Source: Bacilli bacterium (GTDB lineage: Bacteria; Bacillota_I; Bacilli_A; RF39; UBA660). From it: DNA of 64,000 nt. The stretch is taken from NCBI GenBank assembly GCA_016295795.1, contig JAEDKN010000002.1:8109-72108 (forward strand). Reading direction: 5' to 3'. This document shows positions 1 to 11,378 of the stretch, in pieces. The translations under genes and the position numbers were made by a program. Position 1 is the stretch's first letter. Each line of letters opens with the position of its first letter. The notes under the pieces are model-generated. The model saw only the letters and a list, made by a program, of their open reading frames with translations. It had not been told where the DNA came from and searched no databases.

Positions 1-2200
1 TATGGATCAAACTAATCCAATTGCAGAACTTACTAATAAAAGACGTTTATCAGCTTTAGGTCCAGGAGGGCTTTCTCGTGATAGGGCCGGAATGGAAGTT
101 CGTGACGTTAATGCATCACATTATGGACGTATTTGTCCTATAGAGTCTCCTGAAGGTCAAAATATCGGACTTATTACTTCTTTAGCAAGTTATGCAAAAA
201 TTGATGAATATGGTTTTATAATGACTCCATATCGTAAGGTAAAAGATAAATACTTAACTGATGAGGTTGAATATTTAACAGCTGATGAAGAAAATGACTT
301 GGTTATTTCGCTAGCAACTGTTACTGTTGACGAAAATAATATGATGATCGATGAAACGGTTCCAGCTCGTTTTAGAGGTGAAAATATATTAGTTAAACCA
401 GAATTGGTTGACTATGTAGATGTATCTCCTCAACAAGTCGTAGCAGTAACTACAAGTTGTATTCCTTTCTTGGAACACGATGATGCAACACGTGCGTTGA
501 TGGGAGCTAATATGCAACGTCAATCAGTACCACTTTTAAAATCAGAAGCACCACTTGTAGGAACGGGTGTTGAATATGTTGCAGCTAGAGATTCTGGTGC
601 TGTTATTGTTGCCAAAGCTGACGGTGTTGTAGATTATGTTGATGCAAGAAAAATAGTTGTTTTAAATAAGAATGGAAAAGATGAATATATTTTATCTAAT
701 TTTGAATTATCGAATGCTGGTACATGTCAACATCACAGACCGATTGTAAAGGTAGGAGACAAGGTAAAACGTGGTGAGGTTATTGCTGATGGACCTTCTA
801 CCGATCAAGGAGAGCTAGCATTAGGTAAAAATGTAGTAGTAGCATTCATGACATTTAATGGATATAATTATGAGGATGCTGTTATATTAAATGAAAATTT
901 AGTAAAAGACGATGTTTATACAGGTATTCACTTAGAAGATTTTGAAATGCAATGTCGTGAAACTAAGTTAGGACCTGAGGAAATAACTAGAGATATTCCA
1001 AATGTTAGCGATGAGGCCCGCAAAAATCTGGATGAGAATGGTATTGTAATAGTTGGTACAGAGGTAAAAGAAGGAGACATTTTAGTTGGTAAAGTAACGC
1101 CAAAGGGAATGGCTGAGTTAACTTCAGAAGAAAAATTATTACATGCAATATTTGGCGAAAAGACTCGTGAAGTTAGGGATACATCACTTCGTGTTCCTCA
1201 TGGTGGAGATGGTATTGTTCACGATGTTAAGATATTCTCAAGAAAAGAAAACGATGAGCTTCCTGCAGGAGTTTCTAAAGTTATTCGTGTTTATATCGCA
1301 CAAAAGAGAAAAATTCAAGTTGGAGATAAAATGGCAGGAAGACATGGAAATAAAGGTGTCATTTCGCTTATTCTTCCTGAGGAAGATATGCCTTATTTGC
1401 CAGACGGTAGACCTGTTGATATAATGCTTAATCCACAAGGTGTTCCATCTCGTATGAATCTTGGACAAATCCTAGAATTGCACTTAGGAATGGCTGCTAA
1501 AAAATTGGGCGTACATGTTGCAACTCCAGTATTTGATGGTGCTAAACTAAGTGATATTGAAGATATGATGAAAGAAGCGGGAATGGATCCTGATGGTAAA
1601 ACAGTTCTTTACGATGGACGTACCGGTGAACCATTCGATAATAGAATTTCAGTCGGTGTAATGTATATGATTAAGCTACATCATATGGTTGATGATAAAT
1701 TACATGCTCGTTCAACCGGACCATATTCTTTAGTAACACAACAACCACTTGGGGGAAAAGCTCAATTCGGTGGTCAAAGATTCGGAGAAATGGAAGTTTG
1801 GGCATTATATGCCTATGGTGCTGCTCATACTCTTCAAGAAATAATGACTGTTAAATCTGATGATGTAGTTGGTCGTGTAAAAGTTTATGAAGCAATAGTT
1901 AAAGGCCAAGAAATAAATCAAGCTGGTATACCTGAGTCGTTTAGGGTACTTATGAAAGAGTTCCAAGCACTTGGACTTGATATAAGTATAATTAATGATA
2001 AAAACGAGACTATAGAATTGAAAACAATCGAAGAAGCAGAATATAAAGACGATTTTAATGAAACTTTTGATGATTCATTGCCATTAGTAACTAATTCTGA
2101 GACTAATGAAGACTATGAAGATGATGACGAAGATGAAGACATGGATGAGGATTTTGAAAATGTCTTTGAAGACGATTTTATGGAAGGAGATGAAGAGTAA
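1..2200 (+). CDS. rpoB: RNA polymerase beta subunit, C-terminal part (5' end outside window)
   Basis: The window opens inside rpoB, so only about 730 C-terminal residues of the catalytic beta subunit are seen. The ATG at 2 is the internal Met of the rifampicin-pocket motif MDQTNP, not a start. Landmarks in order are rifampicin cluster [23 protein letters not shown], the active-site stretch [11 protein letters not shown] and [20 protein letters not shown]. The residue aligned to E. coli His526 is Asn (codon 35-37). The C-terminus carries an unusually acidic tail of about 30 residues, mostly Asp and Glu, after the last conserved helix. The stop overlaps the rpoC start by one base, so the two subunits are translationally coupled. 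Confidence 0.98.
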   Translation, partial: MDQTNPIAELTNKRRLSALGPGGLSRDRAGMEVRDVNASHYGRICPIESPEGQNIGLITSLASYAKIDEYGFIMTPYRKVKDKYLTDEVEYLTADEENDLVISLATVTVDENNMMIDETVPARFRGENILVKPELVDYVDVSPQQVVAVTTSCIPFLEHDDATRALMGANMQRQSVPLLKSEAPLVGTGVEYVAARDSGAVIVAKADGVVDYVDARKIVVLNKNGKDEYILSNFELSNAGTCQHHRPIVKVGDKVKRGEVIADGPSTDQGELALGKNVVVAFMTFNGYNYEDAVILNENLVKDDVYTGIHLEDFEMQCRETKLGPEEITRDIPNVSDEARKNLDENGIVIVGTEVKEGDILVGKVTPKGMAELTSEEKLLHAIFGEKTREVRDTSLRVPHGGDGIVHDVKIFSRKENDELPAGVSKVIRVYIAQKRKIQVGDKMAGRHGNKGVISLILPEEDMPYLPDGRPVDIMLNPQGVPSRMNLGQILELHLGMAAKKLGVHVATPVFDGAKLSDIEDMMKEAGMDPDGKTVLYDGRTGEPFDNRISVGVMYMIKLHHMVDDKLHARSTGPYSLVTQQPLGGKAQFGGQRFGEMEVWALYAYGAAHTLQEIMTVKSDDVVGRVKVYEAIVKGQEINQAGIPESFRVLMKEFQALGLDISIINDKNETIELKTIEEAEYKDDFNETFDDSLPLVTNSETNEDYEDDDEDEDMDEDFENVFEDDFMEGDEE

Positions 2201-5200
2201 TGATAGAAGTAAATAAATTTGAAGCTCTTAAGATAGGAATTGCATCTCCTGATAAAATAAGGGAATGGAGCTATGGCGAAGTAAAAAAGCCAGAAACAAT
2301 AAATTATAGAACTCTTCGTCCTGAGAGGGATGGATTGTTTTGTGAAAAGATTTTCGGTCCAACTAAGGATTTTGAGTGTGCTTGTGGGAAATATAAAAGA
2401 GTACGTTATAAGAACATAGTTTGTGACAGATGCGGTGTTGAAGTAACTCGTAGTAAAGTAAGACGTGAGAGAATGGGACATATTGAGTTAGCTTCTCCTG
2501 TATCTCATATTTGGTTCTTTAAAGGTGTTCCATCTCGTATGGGACTAGTATTAGATATGAGTCCTAGGGATCTTGAAGAAGTTTTATACTTTGTTAGTTA
2601 TGTTGTAATTGATAAAGGTATAGCTCCTCTTGAAAATAAACAAACTTTGTCCGAAAGAGAATATCGCCAATATTATGAAAAATATGGTGACGGATTTAAA
2701 GTAGGAATGGGTGCTGAAGCAATCAAGGAATTGCTAAGCAAAGTTGATTTAAAAAAGGAAATAGATGAAATAACTAAAGAGCTTGAAACAGCTCAAGGTC
2801 AAAAAAGGACAAGACTAGTTAAAAGAATTGATGTATTAGATGCATTTTATAAGTCTGGAAATCGTCCTGAATGGATGATTCTAGATTGTATTCCAGTAAT
2901 TCCACCAGAATTACGTCCTATGATTCAACTTGATGGTGGACGTTTTGCAACAAGTGATTTAAATGATTTGTATCGTCGCGTAATAAACAGAAATAATCGT
3001 TTAAAGAAACTTATTGATTTAAATGCCCCTGGGATAATTATTCAAAATGAAAAACGTATGTTACAAGAAGCCGTAGATGCGTTGTTCGATAATGGTAGAC
3101 GTGGAAGAAGTGTAACTGGTGCTGGAAATCGTCCTTTGAAATCACTTTCTAGTATGTTAAAGGGAAAACAAGGAAGATTCCGTCAAAACTTGTTAGGAAA
3201 GCGTGTAGATTATTCTGGACGTAGTGTTATAGTAGTAGGTCCAAGTTTAAAAATGTATCAATGTGGTATTCCAAAAGAAATGGCACTTGAATTATTTAAA
3301 CCTCATGTAATAAATGGATTGGTTTCTCGCGATATAGCGCACAATATTAAGGCTGCTAAGAGATTAATTGAAAATAGAGATCCTCAAGTTTGGGACGTAG
3401 TAGAAGATGTTATAAAAGAACATCCAGTATTATTGAATCGTGCACCAACACTTCACAGACTTGGTATTCAAGCATTTGAACCAGTTTTAATTGGTGGTAA
3501 GGCAATAAGACTTCATCCTCTTGTATGTCCTGCATTTAATGCAGACTTCGATGGAGATCAGATGGCAGTTCATGTACCACTTTCTGAAGAAGCTCAAGCA
3601 GAAGCAAGATTATTAATGCTAGGAGCAAATAATATTCTTTCTCCAAAAAGTGGTGATCCAATTGTTACTCCTTCACAAGATATGGTTTTAGGTAATTATT
3701 ATTTAACAATGGAAAAATCTGGTCTTGATGGGGAAGGAAGAGTATTTAAAGATTCAAACGAAGCTTTGATGGCATATGAAAGAAGAGAAATCACTCTTCA
3801 TACTAGAATTGCTATACCTGTTGATTCTTTTAAGTATAAATTATTTACTGAAACTCAAAAAGGTAAGTATTTGATTACTACAGTTGGTAAATTAAAATTT
3901 AATGAGATTTTACCTGATTCATTTGCTTATATAAATGAACCAACATTAGATAATATTCAAAATATTACTCCTAATAAATATTTTATAAATAAAGGAGAAA
4001 ATATTGTTGAAAAAATAAAGGAAATGCCATTGGTTAAACCATTCCCAAAGGGAACGCTAGAAAATATTATTGCTCAAATTTTCAAACGTTATAAAACAAC
4101 AGAGACGTCTATAATGCTTGATAAAATGAAAGATTTAGGATTTAAGTATTCTACTATTGCAGGTATTACTGTTTCAATTAGTGATGTTGTTACAAGCGAT
4201 AATAAACAAGAAATTATAGCTGAATCAAAGAAAACTGTTGATAAAATAAATAAACAATATCAACGAGGATTGATAACTGAAGACGAGAGATTAGAAAAAG
4301 TTATAGAAACATGGCATGGATGTAAAGATAAGGTTCAAAAAGAACTAGAGATAAAGGCAAATAACGACGTTGATAATCCAATATTCATGATGATGCATTC
4401 AAAAGCTCGTGGATCAATTTCAAACTTTACACAAATTGCAGGTATGCGTGGTTTAATGTCTAAGCCTAATGGAGATACAATTGAAATTCCGGTTTTATCT
4501 TCATTTAAAGAAGGTTTATCGGTTTCTGAATTCTTCTTATCAACTCACAGTGCTCGTAAAGGAAGTGCGGATACTGCATTAAAAACCGCTGATTCTGGAT
4601 ATTTAACTAGACGTTTAGTTGATGTAAGTCAAGATATTATTGTTAGAGAAGAAGATTGTGGAACAGAAAACGGTGTAGTAGTAAAGGCATTTGTCAACGA
4701 TAAAACAGGAGAGGTTATAGAGAAATTATACGATCGTATACTTGGTAGATATACTAATAAAAAGATTGTTCATCCTGAGACAAAGGAAGTTATTGCAGAA
4801 AAATTACAATATATAACAGAAAGTTTGGCTGATAAAATAATAGAGGCGGGAATAACTGAAGTTGAATTAAGAACAACATTAACTTGTAATACATTAAATG
4901 GTGTATGTCAAAAATGTTATGGTAGAAACTTGGCTACTGGAAATATTGTTGAAATAGGAGAAGCGGTTGGTATCATGGCGGCACAATCTATTGGGGAACC
5001 TGGTACGCAATTGACAATGAGAACTTTCCATACTGGAGGAGTTGCTGGAGGAGAAGATATTACTCAAGGTCTTCCTCGTATTCAAGAATTATTTGAAGCA
5101 AGAATACCAAAAGGAAAATCAACAATTTCTGAAATTAATGGTAAGGTTACTAAGATAGAAGAGGATCATGGAAAATATAGAATAAGTATAACCAATGAGT

Positions 5201-5832
5201 TAGAGACTAAAGAACACGTGTCAAATTATGGTGCTAAATTAAGAGTATCATTAAATGATATGGTATCTGCAGGAGATAAATTAACTGAAGGTGCTATTAG
5301 TCCTAAAGAACTATTGGCTGTAACAGATCCACTTACTACACAAGAATATATTTTAAAAGAAGTTCAAGGTGTATATCGTGGCCAAGGTGTTGATATATCA
5401 GATAAACACGTTGAGATTATTGCTAGACGTATGATATCAAAAATGAGAATTATAGATTCAGGAGATACGTTGTTTTTACCTGGTAGTCTAGTAAATTTCA
5501 GAGAATTTACTGACGCTAATAAAGAAGTGATAATAAAGGGAAAACGCCCTGCAACAGGTAAACCTATTATGTTAGGTATTACTAAAGCTTCTCTTGAAAC
5601 TGATTCGTTCTTATCAGCAGCCTCATTCCAGGAAACAACGAGAATTTTAACTGATGCAGCAATACGTGGTAAGGTCGATCATTTACAAGGATTGAAAGAA
5701 AATGTTATTATTGGTAAACTAATTCCAGCAGGAACTGGTGTAAAGCAATACCGTAATATTGAATATGAATTATCTTCTCAATTGTTAGATGAAGAACCAT
5801 TAGAAAAATTAGAAGACGAATTAATGGAATAA
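2200..5832 (+). CDS. rpoC: RNA polymerase beta' subunit
   Basis: Beta' subunit of RNA polymerase, 1210 residues, of normal length for Bacilli. The N-terminal zinc finger is [20 protein letters not shown] near residues 60-80. The catalytic Mg-binding motif [12 protein letters not shown] is near 447-458. The second zinc site uses the Cys of EEDCG near 820 and the [11 protein letters not shown] cluster near 895. The bridge-helix and trigger-loop region ([24 protein letters not shown]) follows. The ATG shares one base with the rpoB stop (TAATG), typical of coupled beta/beta' synthesis. A Rho-independent terminator begins inside the last codons, so the transcription unit ends here. Confidence 0.99.
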   Translation: MIEVNKFEALKIGIASPDKIREWSYGEVKKPETINYRTLRPERDGLFCEKIFGPTKDFECACGKYKRVRYKNIVCDRCGVEVTRSKVRRERMGHIELASPVSHIWFFKGVPSRMGLVLDMSPRDLEEVLYFVSYVVIDKGIAPLENKQTLSEREYRQYYEKYGDGFKVGMGAEAIKELLSKVDLKKEIDEITKELETAQGQKRTRLVKRIDVLDAFYKSGNRPEWMILDCIPVIPPELRPMIQLDGGRFATSDLNDLYRRVINRNNRLKKLIDLNAPGIIIQNEKRMLQEAVDALFDNGRRGRSVTGAGNRPLKSLSSMLKGKQGRFRQNLLGKRVDYSGRSVIVVGPSLKMYQCGIPKEMALELFKPHVINGLVSRDIAHNIKAAKRLIENRDPQVWDVVEDVIKEHPVLLNRAPTLHRLGIQAFEPVLIGGKAIRLHPLVCPAFNADFDGDQMAVHVPLSEEAQAEARLLMLGANNILSPKSGDPIVTPSQDMVLGNYYLTMEKSGLDGEGRVFKDSNEALMAYERREITLHTRIAIPVDSFKYKLFTETQKGKYLITTVGKLKFNEILPDSFAYINEPTLDNIQNITPNKYFINKGENIVEKIKEMPLVKPFPKGTLENIIAQIFKRYKTTETSIMLDKMKDLGFKYSTIAGITVSISDVVTSDNKQEIIAESKKTVDKINKQYQRGLITEDERLEKVIETWHGCKDKVQKELEIKANNDVDNPIFMMMHSKARGSISNFTQIAGMRGLMSKPNGDTIEIPVLSSFKEGLSVSEFFLSTHSARKGSADTALKTADSGYLTRRLVDVSQDIIVREEDCGTENGVVVKAFVNDKTGEVIEKLYDRILGRYTNKKIVHPETKEVIAEKLQYITESLADKIIEAGITEVELRTTLTCNTLNGVCQKCYGRNLATGNIVEIGEAVGIMAAQSIGEPGTQLTMRTFHTGGVAGGEDITQGLPRIQELFEARIPKGKSTISEINGKVTKIEEDHGKYRISITNELETKEHVSNYGAKLRVSLNDMVSAGDKLTEGAISPKELLAVTDPLTTQEYILKEVQGVYRGQGVDISDKHVEIIARRMISKMRIIDSGDTLFLPGSLVNFREFTDANKEVIIKGKRPATGKPIMLGITKASLETDSFLSAASFQETTRILTDAAIRGKVDHLQGLKENVIIGKLIPAGTGVKQYRNIEYELSSQLLDEEPLEKLEDELME

Positions 5833-5844
5833 TTCGTCTTTTTA
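5813..5844 (+). terminator. Rho-independent terminator of rpoBC, overlapping the rpoC stop
   Basis: A 10-bp perfect stem (AAGACGAATT at 5813-5822 with AATTCGTCTT at 5831-5840) with an 8-base loop is followed by a T run. The loop and 3' arm contain the rpoC stop codon, so coding and termination signals share sequence. Confidence 0.9.
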
Positions 5845-5845
5845 T

Positions 5846-5874
5846 TTGATAAAATCATGTATTTGTTGTAAAAT
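5846..5874 (+). promoter_or_regulatory. Sigma-A type promoter for the 5891 gene
   Basis: TTGATA at 5846-5851 and TAAAAT at 5869-5874 are separated by 17 bp. The promoter starts immediately after the rpoC terminator T run and lies 17 bp before the likely ATG at 5891. Confidence 0.75.
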
Positions 5875-5890
5875 GTATATGGTGATTAAT

Positions 5891-6298
5891 ATGAAAAAAC
5901 TTGACAATAGAGGATGGGGACTGTCCTTGTTTCTAACGTTTATAGGTGTATTTTTTGTTGCAATAATTTTAGTTGCGCATTTATCTACTAAATATGGTAT
6001 AGGCCCAACAAATACGGATACTAGTAGTAAAAACAATTCAATTATACAGGAGTATAAAGAATATGAGATGCTTGTAAAAGAAGCATCCGTTAAATATCAA
6101 GAACGTCATTATCCTATTATAGATAATGGTGATAGTTTTTATGTTAATATTGACAAACTAGATATAGATAAAGATATTTTAAATAAATGTAGTGGTTATG
6201 TTGAATTTGGAATGAATAATGATATATATTATTATTCCCCATATTTGCATTGCGGAAATTATAAAACAAGCGGATACATAAGCAGTTTAGATAAATAA
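5891..6298 (+). CDS. Small membrane-anchored protein of unknown function
   Basis: 135 residues from the ATG at 5891, preceded by GGTGAT; an earlier in-frame ATG at 5846 lies inside the predicted promoter and is unlikely to be used. The N-terminus reads MKKLDNRGWGLSLFL and runs into one hydrophobic helix (about residues 10-32). The Gly-Trp-Gly-Leu step after a short basic leader recalls prepilin-like N-termini, but the pilin Glu5 is missing and no pilin genes are nearby. The outside part is polar, with two Cys (in NKCSGY and LHCGN) that could pair. It has its own promoter and a strong terminator, so it is monocistronic. I do not recognise a family. Confidence 0.7.
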   Translation: MKKLDNRGWGLSLFLTFIGVFFVAIILVAHLSTKYGIGPTNTDTSSKNNSIIQEYKEYEMLVKEASVKYQERHYPIIDNGDSFYVNIDKLDIDKDILNKCSGYVEFGMNNDIYYYSPYLHCGNYKTSGYISSLDK

Positions 6299-6333
6299 AA
6301 GAAGAAAATTAGTTTTAAATTTTCTTCTTTTTT
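6298..6333. terminator. Bidirectional terminator between the 5891 gene and mscL
   Basis: A 13-bp stem (AAAGAAGAAAATT at 6298-6310 with AATTTTCTTCTTT at 6318-6330) has T-rich flanks on both strands and serves both convergent genes. Confidence 0.85.
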
Positions 6334-6755
6334 AATAGGTCTCTTATTTCTTCTAATAGTAAAACTTCATCTGATTTCTTTACAACATCAGGGCTTTCCT
6401 TTTTTTCTTCTTCTTTTTTAAAGAAATTATTAAAAATCTTTATTATAAGGAATATGAAAAATGCTATTATCAAAAAGTCTACTATGTTTTGGATAAATGC
6501 TCCATATGCAATAGTCGCATCTTTAATCTTAAAGGATAGATTTTTAAAATCTTGACCACCTAATAATAATCCGATAATTGGCATTAATATATCATTTACT
6601 AATGAAGTTACAATTTTACTGAAAGCGCCTCCTATAATTACACCTACAGCGAGGTCTATGACATTTCCTCTTTGAATAAATTTTTTGAACTCTTCGAAGA
6701 AACCAACTATTTTCTTTTGTTCTTCTTTGATTTTCTTCTTACTTATATTTTTCAT
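6315..6755 (-). CDS. mscL: Large-conductance mechanosensitive channel MscL
   Basis: 146 residues. The core [20 protein letters not shown] is the first transmembrane helix and pore gate of MscL; the second helix is [18 protein letters not shown], followed by a Lys/Glu-rich cytoplasmic helix ending in [12 protein letters not shown]. It forms a pentameric inner-membrane channel that opens under high membrane tension to release solutes after osmotic downshock. An N-terminal extension of about 18 residues precedes the usual FxEF start; the first ATG is kept because a good AGGAGG lies upstream (6762-6768 on the plus strand). It is divergent from the str operon, a position usually held by an L7Ae-like gene in Bacilli. 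Confidence 0.97.
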   Translation of the reverse strand: MKNISKKKIKEEQKKIVGFFEEFKKFIQRGNVIDLAVGVIIGGAFSKIVTSLVNDILMPIIGLLLGGQDFKNLSFKIKDATIAYGAFIQNIVDFLIIAFFIFLIIKIFNNFFKKEEEKKESPDVVKKSDEVLLLEEIRDLLKKKKI

Positions 6756-6773
6756 AAAAATCCTCCTAAAACA

Positions 6774-6802
6774 ATTATATATAAAAATAATTTTTTTTTC
6801 AA
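6774..6802 (-). promoter_or_regulatory. mscL promoter
   Basis: Read on the minus strand, TTGAAA (6797-6802) and TATAAT (6774-6779) are separated by 17 bp, upstream of the mscL ribosome binding site. Confidence 0.8.
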
Positions 6803-6825
6803 TTAATAAGAAATATAATTTTGTA

Positions 6826-6854
6826 TTGACATATTAATATTAAGATGATATATT
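6826..6854 (+). promoter_or_regulatory. str operon promoter (rpsL)
   Basis: Consensus TTGACA (6826-6831), 17-bp spacer, TATATT (6849-6854). It lies about 100 bp before rpsL, leaving a leader with two hairpins, and about 24 bp from the divergent mscL -35. Confidence 0.88.
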
Positions 6855-6873
6855 ATTCATGCTGATTGAATTG

Positions 6874-6931
6874 AGCTTTGTTTATGCAAAGCTTATATTT
6901 AATATCAAAAATGACACACCTGGGGATGTGT
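6874..6931 (+). promoter_or_regulatory. str operon 5' leader with two hairpins
   Basis: Hairpin 1 is AGCTTTG/CAAAGCT (6874-6893). Hairpin 2 is ACACACC with GGATGTGT (6914-6931), one mismatch. They sit in the transcribed leader between the promoter and the AAAGGAG ribosome site. A role in ribosomal-protein autoregulation is plausible but only inferred. Confidence 0.45.
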
Positions 6932-6951
6932 AAAGAAAGGAGACCGAATTT

Positions 6952-7365
6952 ATGCCTACAATTAATCAATTAGTAAGAAAAAATAGAAGTGATAAGAACA
7001 GAAAAAGTAAATCACCTGTATTAGGGATTGGACTAAACAGCATTCAAAAGAAACAAACAGATAAAAAATCACCTCAAAAACGTGGAGTATGTACACGTGT
7101 TGGTACAATGACACCAAAAAAGCCAAACTCAGCACTTCGTAAATATGCTCGTGTTCGCCTAAGCAATGGTATGGAAGTAACTTGTTATATTCCTGGAATC
7201 GGACATAATTTACAAGAACATAGTGTTGTCTTGATTCGTGGCGGACGTGTAAAAGATTTAATTGGTGTACGTTATCATATTATACGTGGTACATTAGATA
7301 CAGCTGGTGTTAAAGATAGAAAACAAGGACGTAGTAAATACGGAGCAAAGAAACCTAAAAAGTAA
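6952..7365 (+). CDS. rpsL: Ribosomal protein uS12
   Basis: 137 residues, the usual Gram-positive length. It lies at the decoding centre of the 30S subunit. Conserved segments are [36 protein letters not shown] and [19 protein letters not shown]. The motif normally read as KDLPGVRYH is KDLIGVRYH: the codon at 7261-7263 is ATT (Ile) where Pro is nearly universal (E. coli Pro90), a position linked to streptomycin resistance or dependence. A strong AAAGGAG precedes the ATG. It is the first gene of the rpsL-rpsG-fusA-tuf operon. Confidence 0.98.
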   Translation: MPTINQLVRKNRSDKNRKSKSPVLGIGLNSIQKKQTDKKSPQKRGVCTRVGTMTPKKPNSALRKYARVRLSNGMEVTCYIPGIGHNLQEHSVVLIRGGRVKDLIGVRYHIIRGTLDTAGVKDRKQGRSKYGAKKPKK

Positions 7366-7392
7366 TTTAAAAGTTGAAAGGAGGAAAATATA

Positions 7393-7860
7393 ATGCGTAA
7401 AAGACGTGCAGTTAAGAGAGATGTTCTACCAGATCCAATATATAATTCAAAGGTAGTTACTAAAGTGGTAAATGCAATTATGTTAGACGGTAAAAAGGGA
7501 ACAGCTCAAACTATTCTTTATAAAGCATTTGATATAATTAAAGAAAGAACAAATGAAGATCCTATGGCAATTTTTGAAAAAGCAATGGAAAATATCAAAC
7601 CGTCTTTGGAAGTTAAGTCAAGAAGGGTTGGAGGATCAAATTATCAAGTACCTATTGAGGTTAGTCCAGCAAGAAGCCAAGCATTGGCTATACGTTGGCT
7701 TGTAAAATATGCTAGAGAAAGAGGCGGAAAAGGTATGGCCGAGAATCTAGCAAGCGAATTAATTGATGCATCAAACGGAACTGGTGGAGCAGTTAAGAAA
7801 CGCGAAGATACACATAGAATGGCAGAGGCTAATAAAGCATTTGCTCATTATCGTTGGTAG
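7393..7860 (+). CDS. rpsG: Ribosomal protein uS7
   Basis: 155 residues, normal length. It is a primary 16S rRNA-binding protein that nucleates the 30S head and contacts the E-site tRNA. Diagnostic segments are [19 protein letters not shown] at the start, [16 protein letters not shown] in the beta-hairpin, and [19 protein letters not shown] at the end. The start has AAAGGAGG seven bases upstream. It lies 27 bp after rpsL and 13 bp before fusA, clearly co-transcribed. S7 is the usual translational repressor of the str operon. Confidence 0.98.
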   Translation: MRKRRAVKRDVLPDPIYNSKVVTKVVNAIMLDGKKGTAQTILYKAFDIIKERTNEDPMAIFEKAMENIKPSLEVKSRRVGGSNYQVPIEVSPARSQALAIRWLVKYARERGGKGMAENLASELIDASNGTGGAVKKREDTHRMAEANKAFAHYRW

Positions 7861-7873
7861 AGGGGAGTAAAGT

Positions 7874-9943
7874 ATGGCACGCGAGACATCATTATTAATG
7901 ACACGAAATATAGGAATAATGGCACATATTGATGCAGGTAAAACTACTTGTACCGAACGTGTATTATTTCATACTAAAAAAATTCACAAAATTGGTGAGA
8001 CACATGATGGTGCTTCACAAATGGACTGGATGGAACAAGAGCAGGAACGTGGTATTACTATTACCTCAGCTGCAACAACTGCCTATTGGAAAAAGTATCG
8101 TTTCAATATTATTGATACTCCAGGACATGTAGACTTCACAGTTGAAGTTAGTCGTAGTTTAAGAGTACTAGATGGTGCAGTAGCACTTATAGATGCTCAA
8201 GCAGGAGTTGAACCTCAAACTGAAACTGTTTGGCGTCAAGCTACTGAATTTAAAGTTCCAAGAATTATTTTTGCAAATAAAATGGATAAGATGGGTGCAG
8301 ATTTCGTTTATAGTTTAGGAACAATTGATTCTAGACTTGGAGTTAATGCTAAGCCTATTGAATGGCCTATTGGTGCAGAAAGTGAGTTTAATGGAATAAT
8401 AGATTTGGTTACAATGAAGGCATACCAATATGACGGAAAGCCTGAAGAGGAACCACAAGAAATAGAAATTCCATCTGATTTAAAGGATATAGCTGAAGAA
8501 AAGAGAGCAGAGTTAATCGAAGCAGTAGCTGAATTTGATGATGAACTAATGGAAAAATATCTTGAAGGAGATGAAATTCCAGTTGATTTAATCAAGAAGG
8601 CTATTAGAAAAGGAACACTTGCAGTTGAATTTTTCCCAGTTATGTGTGGTACAGCATTAGGAAATAAGGGTATTAAATTACTCCTTGATGCAGTAATTGA
8701 CTATTTACCATCGCCACTTGATGTTGAAGCTATTCCTGGTATTGATAAAGATGGTAATGAAGTTTTAAGACATCCATCAGACGATGAACCATTTAGTGCA
8801 TTAGCTTTTAAAGTTATGACAGATCCATTTGTTGGACGTTTAACTTTCTTTAGAGTTTATTCTGGGCATTTATCAAGCGGTTCATATGTAATGAATTCTA
8901 CAAAAGGCGCTAAGGAAAGAATTGGTCGTATTCTACTTATGCATGCGAACAATCGTACAGAAATTTCCGATGTATATACAGGAGATATTGCTGCAGCAGT
9001 AGGACTTAAAAATACTACAACAGGAGATACTTTATGTGATGAAAAGAAGCAAGTTATACTTGAATCTATGGAATTCCCAGAACCTGTTATTCAATTGGCA
9101 GTTGAACCAAAATCAAAAGCCGATCAAGATAAAATGGGAATTGCGTTACAAAAACTTGCAGAAGAAGATCCTACATTTAGAGTTCATACAGATCATGAAA
9201 CTGGTCAAACAGTTATTTCAGGAATGGGTGAACTTCATTTGGACGTATTAGTAGATCGTATGAGAAGAGAATTCTCGGTTGAATGTAATGTTGGTAAACC
9301 ACAAGTAGCTTATCGTGAAACAATACGTCAAGCAGCTGATTGTGAAGGTAAATACATTAAGCAATCAGGTGGTCGTGGACAGTATGGTCACGTATGGATT
9401 AAATTCGAACCAAATCCTGATAAAGGATATGAGTTTGTGGATGCTATCGTTGGTGGCGTAGTTCCTCGTGAATATATTCCAGTAACTGATAAAGGATTAC
9501 AAGAAGCAATGGCAGGAGGAGTTTTAGCGGGGTATCCAATGATAGATGTTAAAGCAACATTATTTGATGGTTCATATCATGATGTTGACTCTAGTGAAAT
9601 GGCATTTAAAATTGCTGCTTCTATGGCTTTGAAAGAAGCTAAAAACAAATGTAAACCAGTGCTTCTTGAACCTATTATGAAGGTTGATGTAACAGTGCCT
9701 GATGAATATTTTGGTAATGTTATGGGTGATTTAACTAGTAGACGTGGTAGACCATTGGGTCAAGAAACAATCGGTAATGCTATTAAATTAAGTGCAATGG
9801 TTCCATTAGCAGAAATGTTTGGATACGCTACATCTTTAAGAAGCAATAGTCAGGGACGTGGAAACTTTATTATGCAATTTGATCATTATGAAGAGGTTCC
9901 AAAAAATATTGCTGAAGAAATAATCAAGAAAAGTGGAAATTAA
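7874..9943 (+). CDS. fusA: Elongation factor G
   Basis: 689 residues, full length. It is the translocation GTPase of the ribosome, also acting in recycling. G1 is AHIDAGKTT (about residues 17-25), the switch I region has [12 protein letters not shown]3 is DTPGHVDF and G4 is NKMDK. Domain IV carries [16 protein letters not shown], typical of canonical EF-G rather than EF-G2. The start ATG follows AGAGGGGAG. It is followed by a 250-bp spacer with strong RNA folding potential before tuf, so tuf may be uncoupled from the operon. Confidence 0.98.
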   Translation: MARETSLLMTRNIGIMAHIDAGKTTCTERVLFHTKKIHKIGETHDGASQMDWMEQEQERGITITSAATTAYWKKYRFNIIDTPGHVDFTVEVSRSLRVLDGAVALIDAQAGVEPQTETVWRQATEFKVPRIIFANKMDKMGADFVYSLGTIDSRLGVNAKPIEWPIGAESEFNGIIDLVTMKAYQYDGKPEEEPQEIEIPSDLKDIAEEKRAELIEAVAEFDDELMEKYLEGDEIPVDLIKKAIRKGTLAVEFFPVMCGTALGNKGIKLLLDAVIDYLPSPLDVEAIPGIDKDGNEVLRHPSDDEPFSALAFKVMTDPFVGRLTFFRVYSGHLSSGSYVMNSTKGAKERIGRILLMHANNRTEISDVYTGDIAAAVGLKNTTTGDTLCDEKKQVILESMEFPEPVIQLAVEPKSKADQDKMGIALQKLAEEDPTFRVHTDHETGQTVISGMGELHLDVLVDRMRREFSVECNVGKPQVAYRETIRQAADCEGKYIKQSGGRGQYGHVWIKFEPNPDKGYEFVDAIVGGVVPREYIPVTDKGLQEAMAGGVLAGYPMIDVKATLFDGSYHDVDSSEMAFKIAASMALKEAKNKCKPVLLEPIMKVDVTVPDEYFGNVMGDLTSRRGRPLGQETIGNAIKLSAMVPLAEMFGYATSLRSNSQGRGNFIMQFDHYEEVPKNIAEEIIKKSGN

Positions 9944-9945
9944 GA

Positions 9946-10120
9946 CAGTTTCTTAAATGGGAAACATTAGACAAATTAGTAAAAAAGTCTATAAATATTG
10001 GTTGATTATAGAATGCTTAAATTATTATGAGGCAGAAGAGCATTCTGTAAGAAACTAGAAAAATAGGCAACAAACAAATTCTAATAATAACTGAAAGTCG
10101 TACAACTTTCCGATTATTAT
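9946..10120 (+). ncRNA. Candidate structured RNA in the fusA-tuf spacer
   Basis: The spacer can form a three-way junction. P1 is AGTTTCTTA (9947-9955) with TAAGAAACT (10048-10056), 9 bp. Inside are P2, TAGAC (9968-9972) with GTCTA (9987-9991), and P3, AGAATGCT (10010-10017) with AGCATTCT (10039-10046). A further hairpin at 10084-10120 has GAAAGT/ACTTTC capped by CGTACA and a lower AT stem, without a T run. I do not recognise a named riboswitch. It may be a leader, a processing or stabilising element, or an attenuator for tuf. Confidence 0.45.
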
Positions 10121-10131
10121 ATAAAAAATAG

Positions 10132-10160
10132 TTGATAAATTATCAATTATTAGTTAAAAT
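10132..10160 (+). promoter_or_regulatory. Candidate tuf promoter
   Basis: TTGATA (10132-10137), 17 bp, TAAAAT (10155-10160), 33 bp before the tuf ATG. It lies downstream of the folded spacer, allowing tuf expression independent of fusA. Confidence 0.65.
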
Positions 10161-10193
10161 AAAGTAGTAATTAAAAAAAGGAGGAAATATAAA

Positions 10194-11378
10194 ATGGCAA
10201 AAGAAAAATTTAATCGTTCAAAACCACATGTTAACATTGGTACAATTGGACACGTAGACCATGGTAAAACTACTTTAACTGCTGCAATTACTAAATGTTT
10301 AGCAGAAAAAGGTATGGCTGAATTCACTGATTATGCTAATATCGATAAAGCACCAGAAGAAAGGGAACGTGGTATTACAATTAATACTGCACATGTTGAG
10401 TATGAAACTGACAAACGTCACTATGCACATGTTGACTGTCCAGGACATGCTGATTATGTAAAAAACATGATTACAGGTGCAGCACAAATGGATGGAGCAA
10501 TACTAGTTATTGCCGCAAGTGATGGACCTATGGCACAAACTCGTGAACACATTCTTTTATCTCGCCAAGTTGGTGTTCCTAAAATGGTTGTGTTTATGAA
10601 CAAATGTGATCAAGTTGATGATCCTGAGTTATTAGATTTAGTAGAAATGGAAATCCGCGATTTATTAAATGAATATGGATTTGATGGAGACAATACTCCA
10701 ATTATTCGTGGGTCTGCTTTAAAAGCTCTTGAGGGAGATCCTGAAGCAAAAGCTAAGATTTATGAATTAATGGATGCTGTTGACGAATGGATTCCAACTC
10801 CAGAACGTGATACTGAAAAACCATTCTTAATGAGTATTGAAGATGTATTTACAATTACTGGACGTGGAACAGTTGTTACAGGACGTGTTGAAAGAGGACA
10901 ATTAAAACTTAATGATACAGTAGAAATAGTTGGTATTAGAGACACTAAATCAACAGTTGTAACTGGAATTGAGATGTTTAGAAAACAACTTGACTATGCT
11001 GAAGCAGGAGACAATGCAGGTGTATTATTACGTGGTATTTCTCGTGAAGAAGTAGAACGTGGTCAAGTATTAGCTAAACCAGGAAGTGTTACTCCTCATC
11101 ATAAATTTAAAGCACAAGTATACGTTTTATCCAAAGAAGAAGGTGGACGTCATACTCCATTCTTTGCAAATTACAGACCACAATTCTATTTTAGAACTAC
11201 TGATGTAACTGGTGTTATAGAATTACCAGCTGGAGTAGATATGGTTATGCCTGGAGATAACGTTGAAATTACTGTTGATTTAATTCATCCAATCGCAATT
11301 GAAAATGGTACTAAGTTCTCAATTCGTGAGGGTGGACGTACGGTTGGTGCTGGTAACGTTTCAGAAATTATTGAATAA
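10194..11378 (+). CDS. tuf: Elongation factor Tu
   Basis: 394 residues, full length. It is the GTPase that delivers aminoacyl-tRNA to the ribosomal A site. G1 is GHVDHGKTT (about residues 19-27), switch I has [15 protein letters not shown]3 is DCPGHADY and G4 is NKCD. Domains II and III are complete, ending in [17 protein letters not shown] near-perfect AAAGGAGG lies before the ATG. Codon choice is strongly biased, as expected for a highly expressed gene. It is followed by its own terminator and preceded by a likely separate promoter. Confidence 0.99.
   Translation: MAKEKFNRSKPHVNIGTIGHVDHGKTTLTAAITKCLAEKGMAEFTDYANIDKAPEERERGITINTAHVEYETDKRHYAHVDCPGHADYVKNMITGAAQMDGAILVIAASDGPMAQTREHILLSRQVGVPKMVVFMNKCDQVDDPELLDLVEMEIRDLLNEYGFDGDNTPIIRGSALKALEGDPEAKAKIYELMDAVDEWIPTPERDTEKPFLMSIEDVFTITGRGTVVTGRVERGQLKLNDTVEIVGIRDTKSTVVTGIEMFRKQLDYAEAGDNAGVLLRGISREEVERGQVLAKPGSVTPHHKFKAQVYVLSKEEGGRHTPFFANYRPQFYFRTTDVTGVIELPAGVDMVMPGDNVEITVDLIHPIAIENGTKFSIREGGRTVGAGNVSEIIE

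Noticed and set aside
5846..5890. Upstream ATG at 5846 as the start of the small membrane protein
   Set aside because: It lies in the -35 box of the promoter and adds a Cys-rich stretch unlike the rest; ATG 5891 has a ribosome site and starts just before the helix.
8308..8595. Reverse frames inside fusA, rpoB, rplP, leuS and other conserved genes
   Set aside because: They lie fully within strongly conserved genes, lack ribosome sites and have the Ser/Leu/Phe bias of antisense frames.
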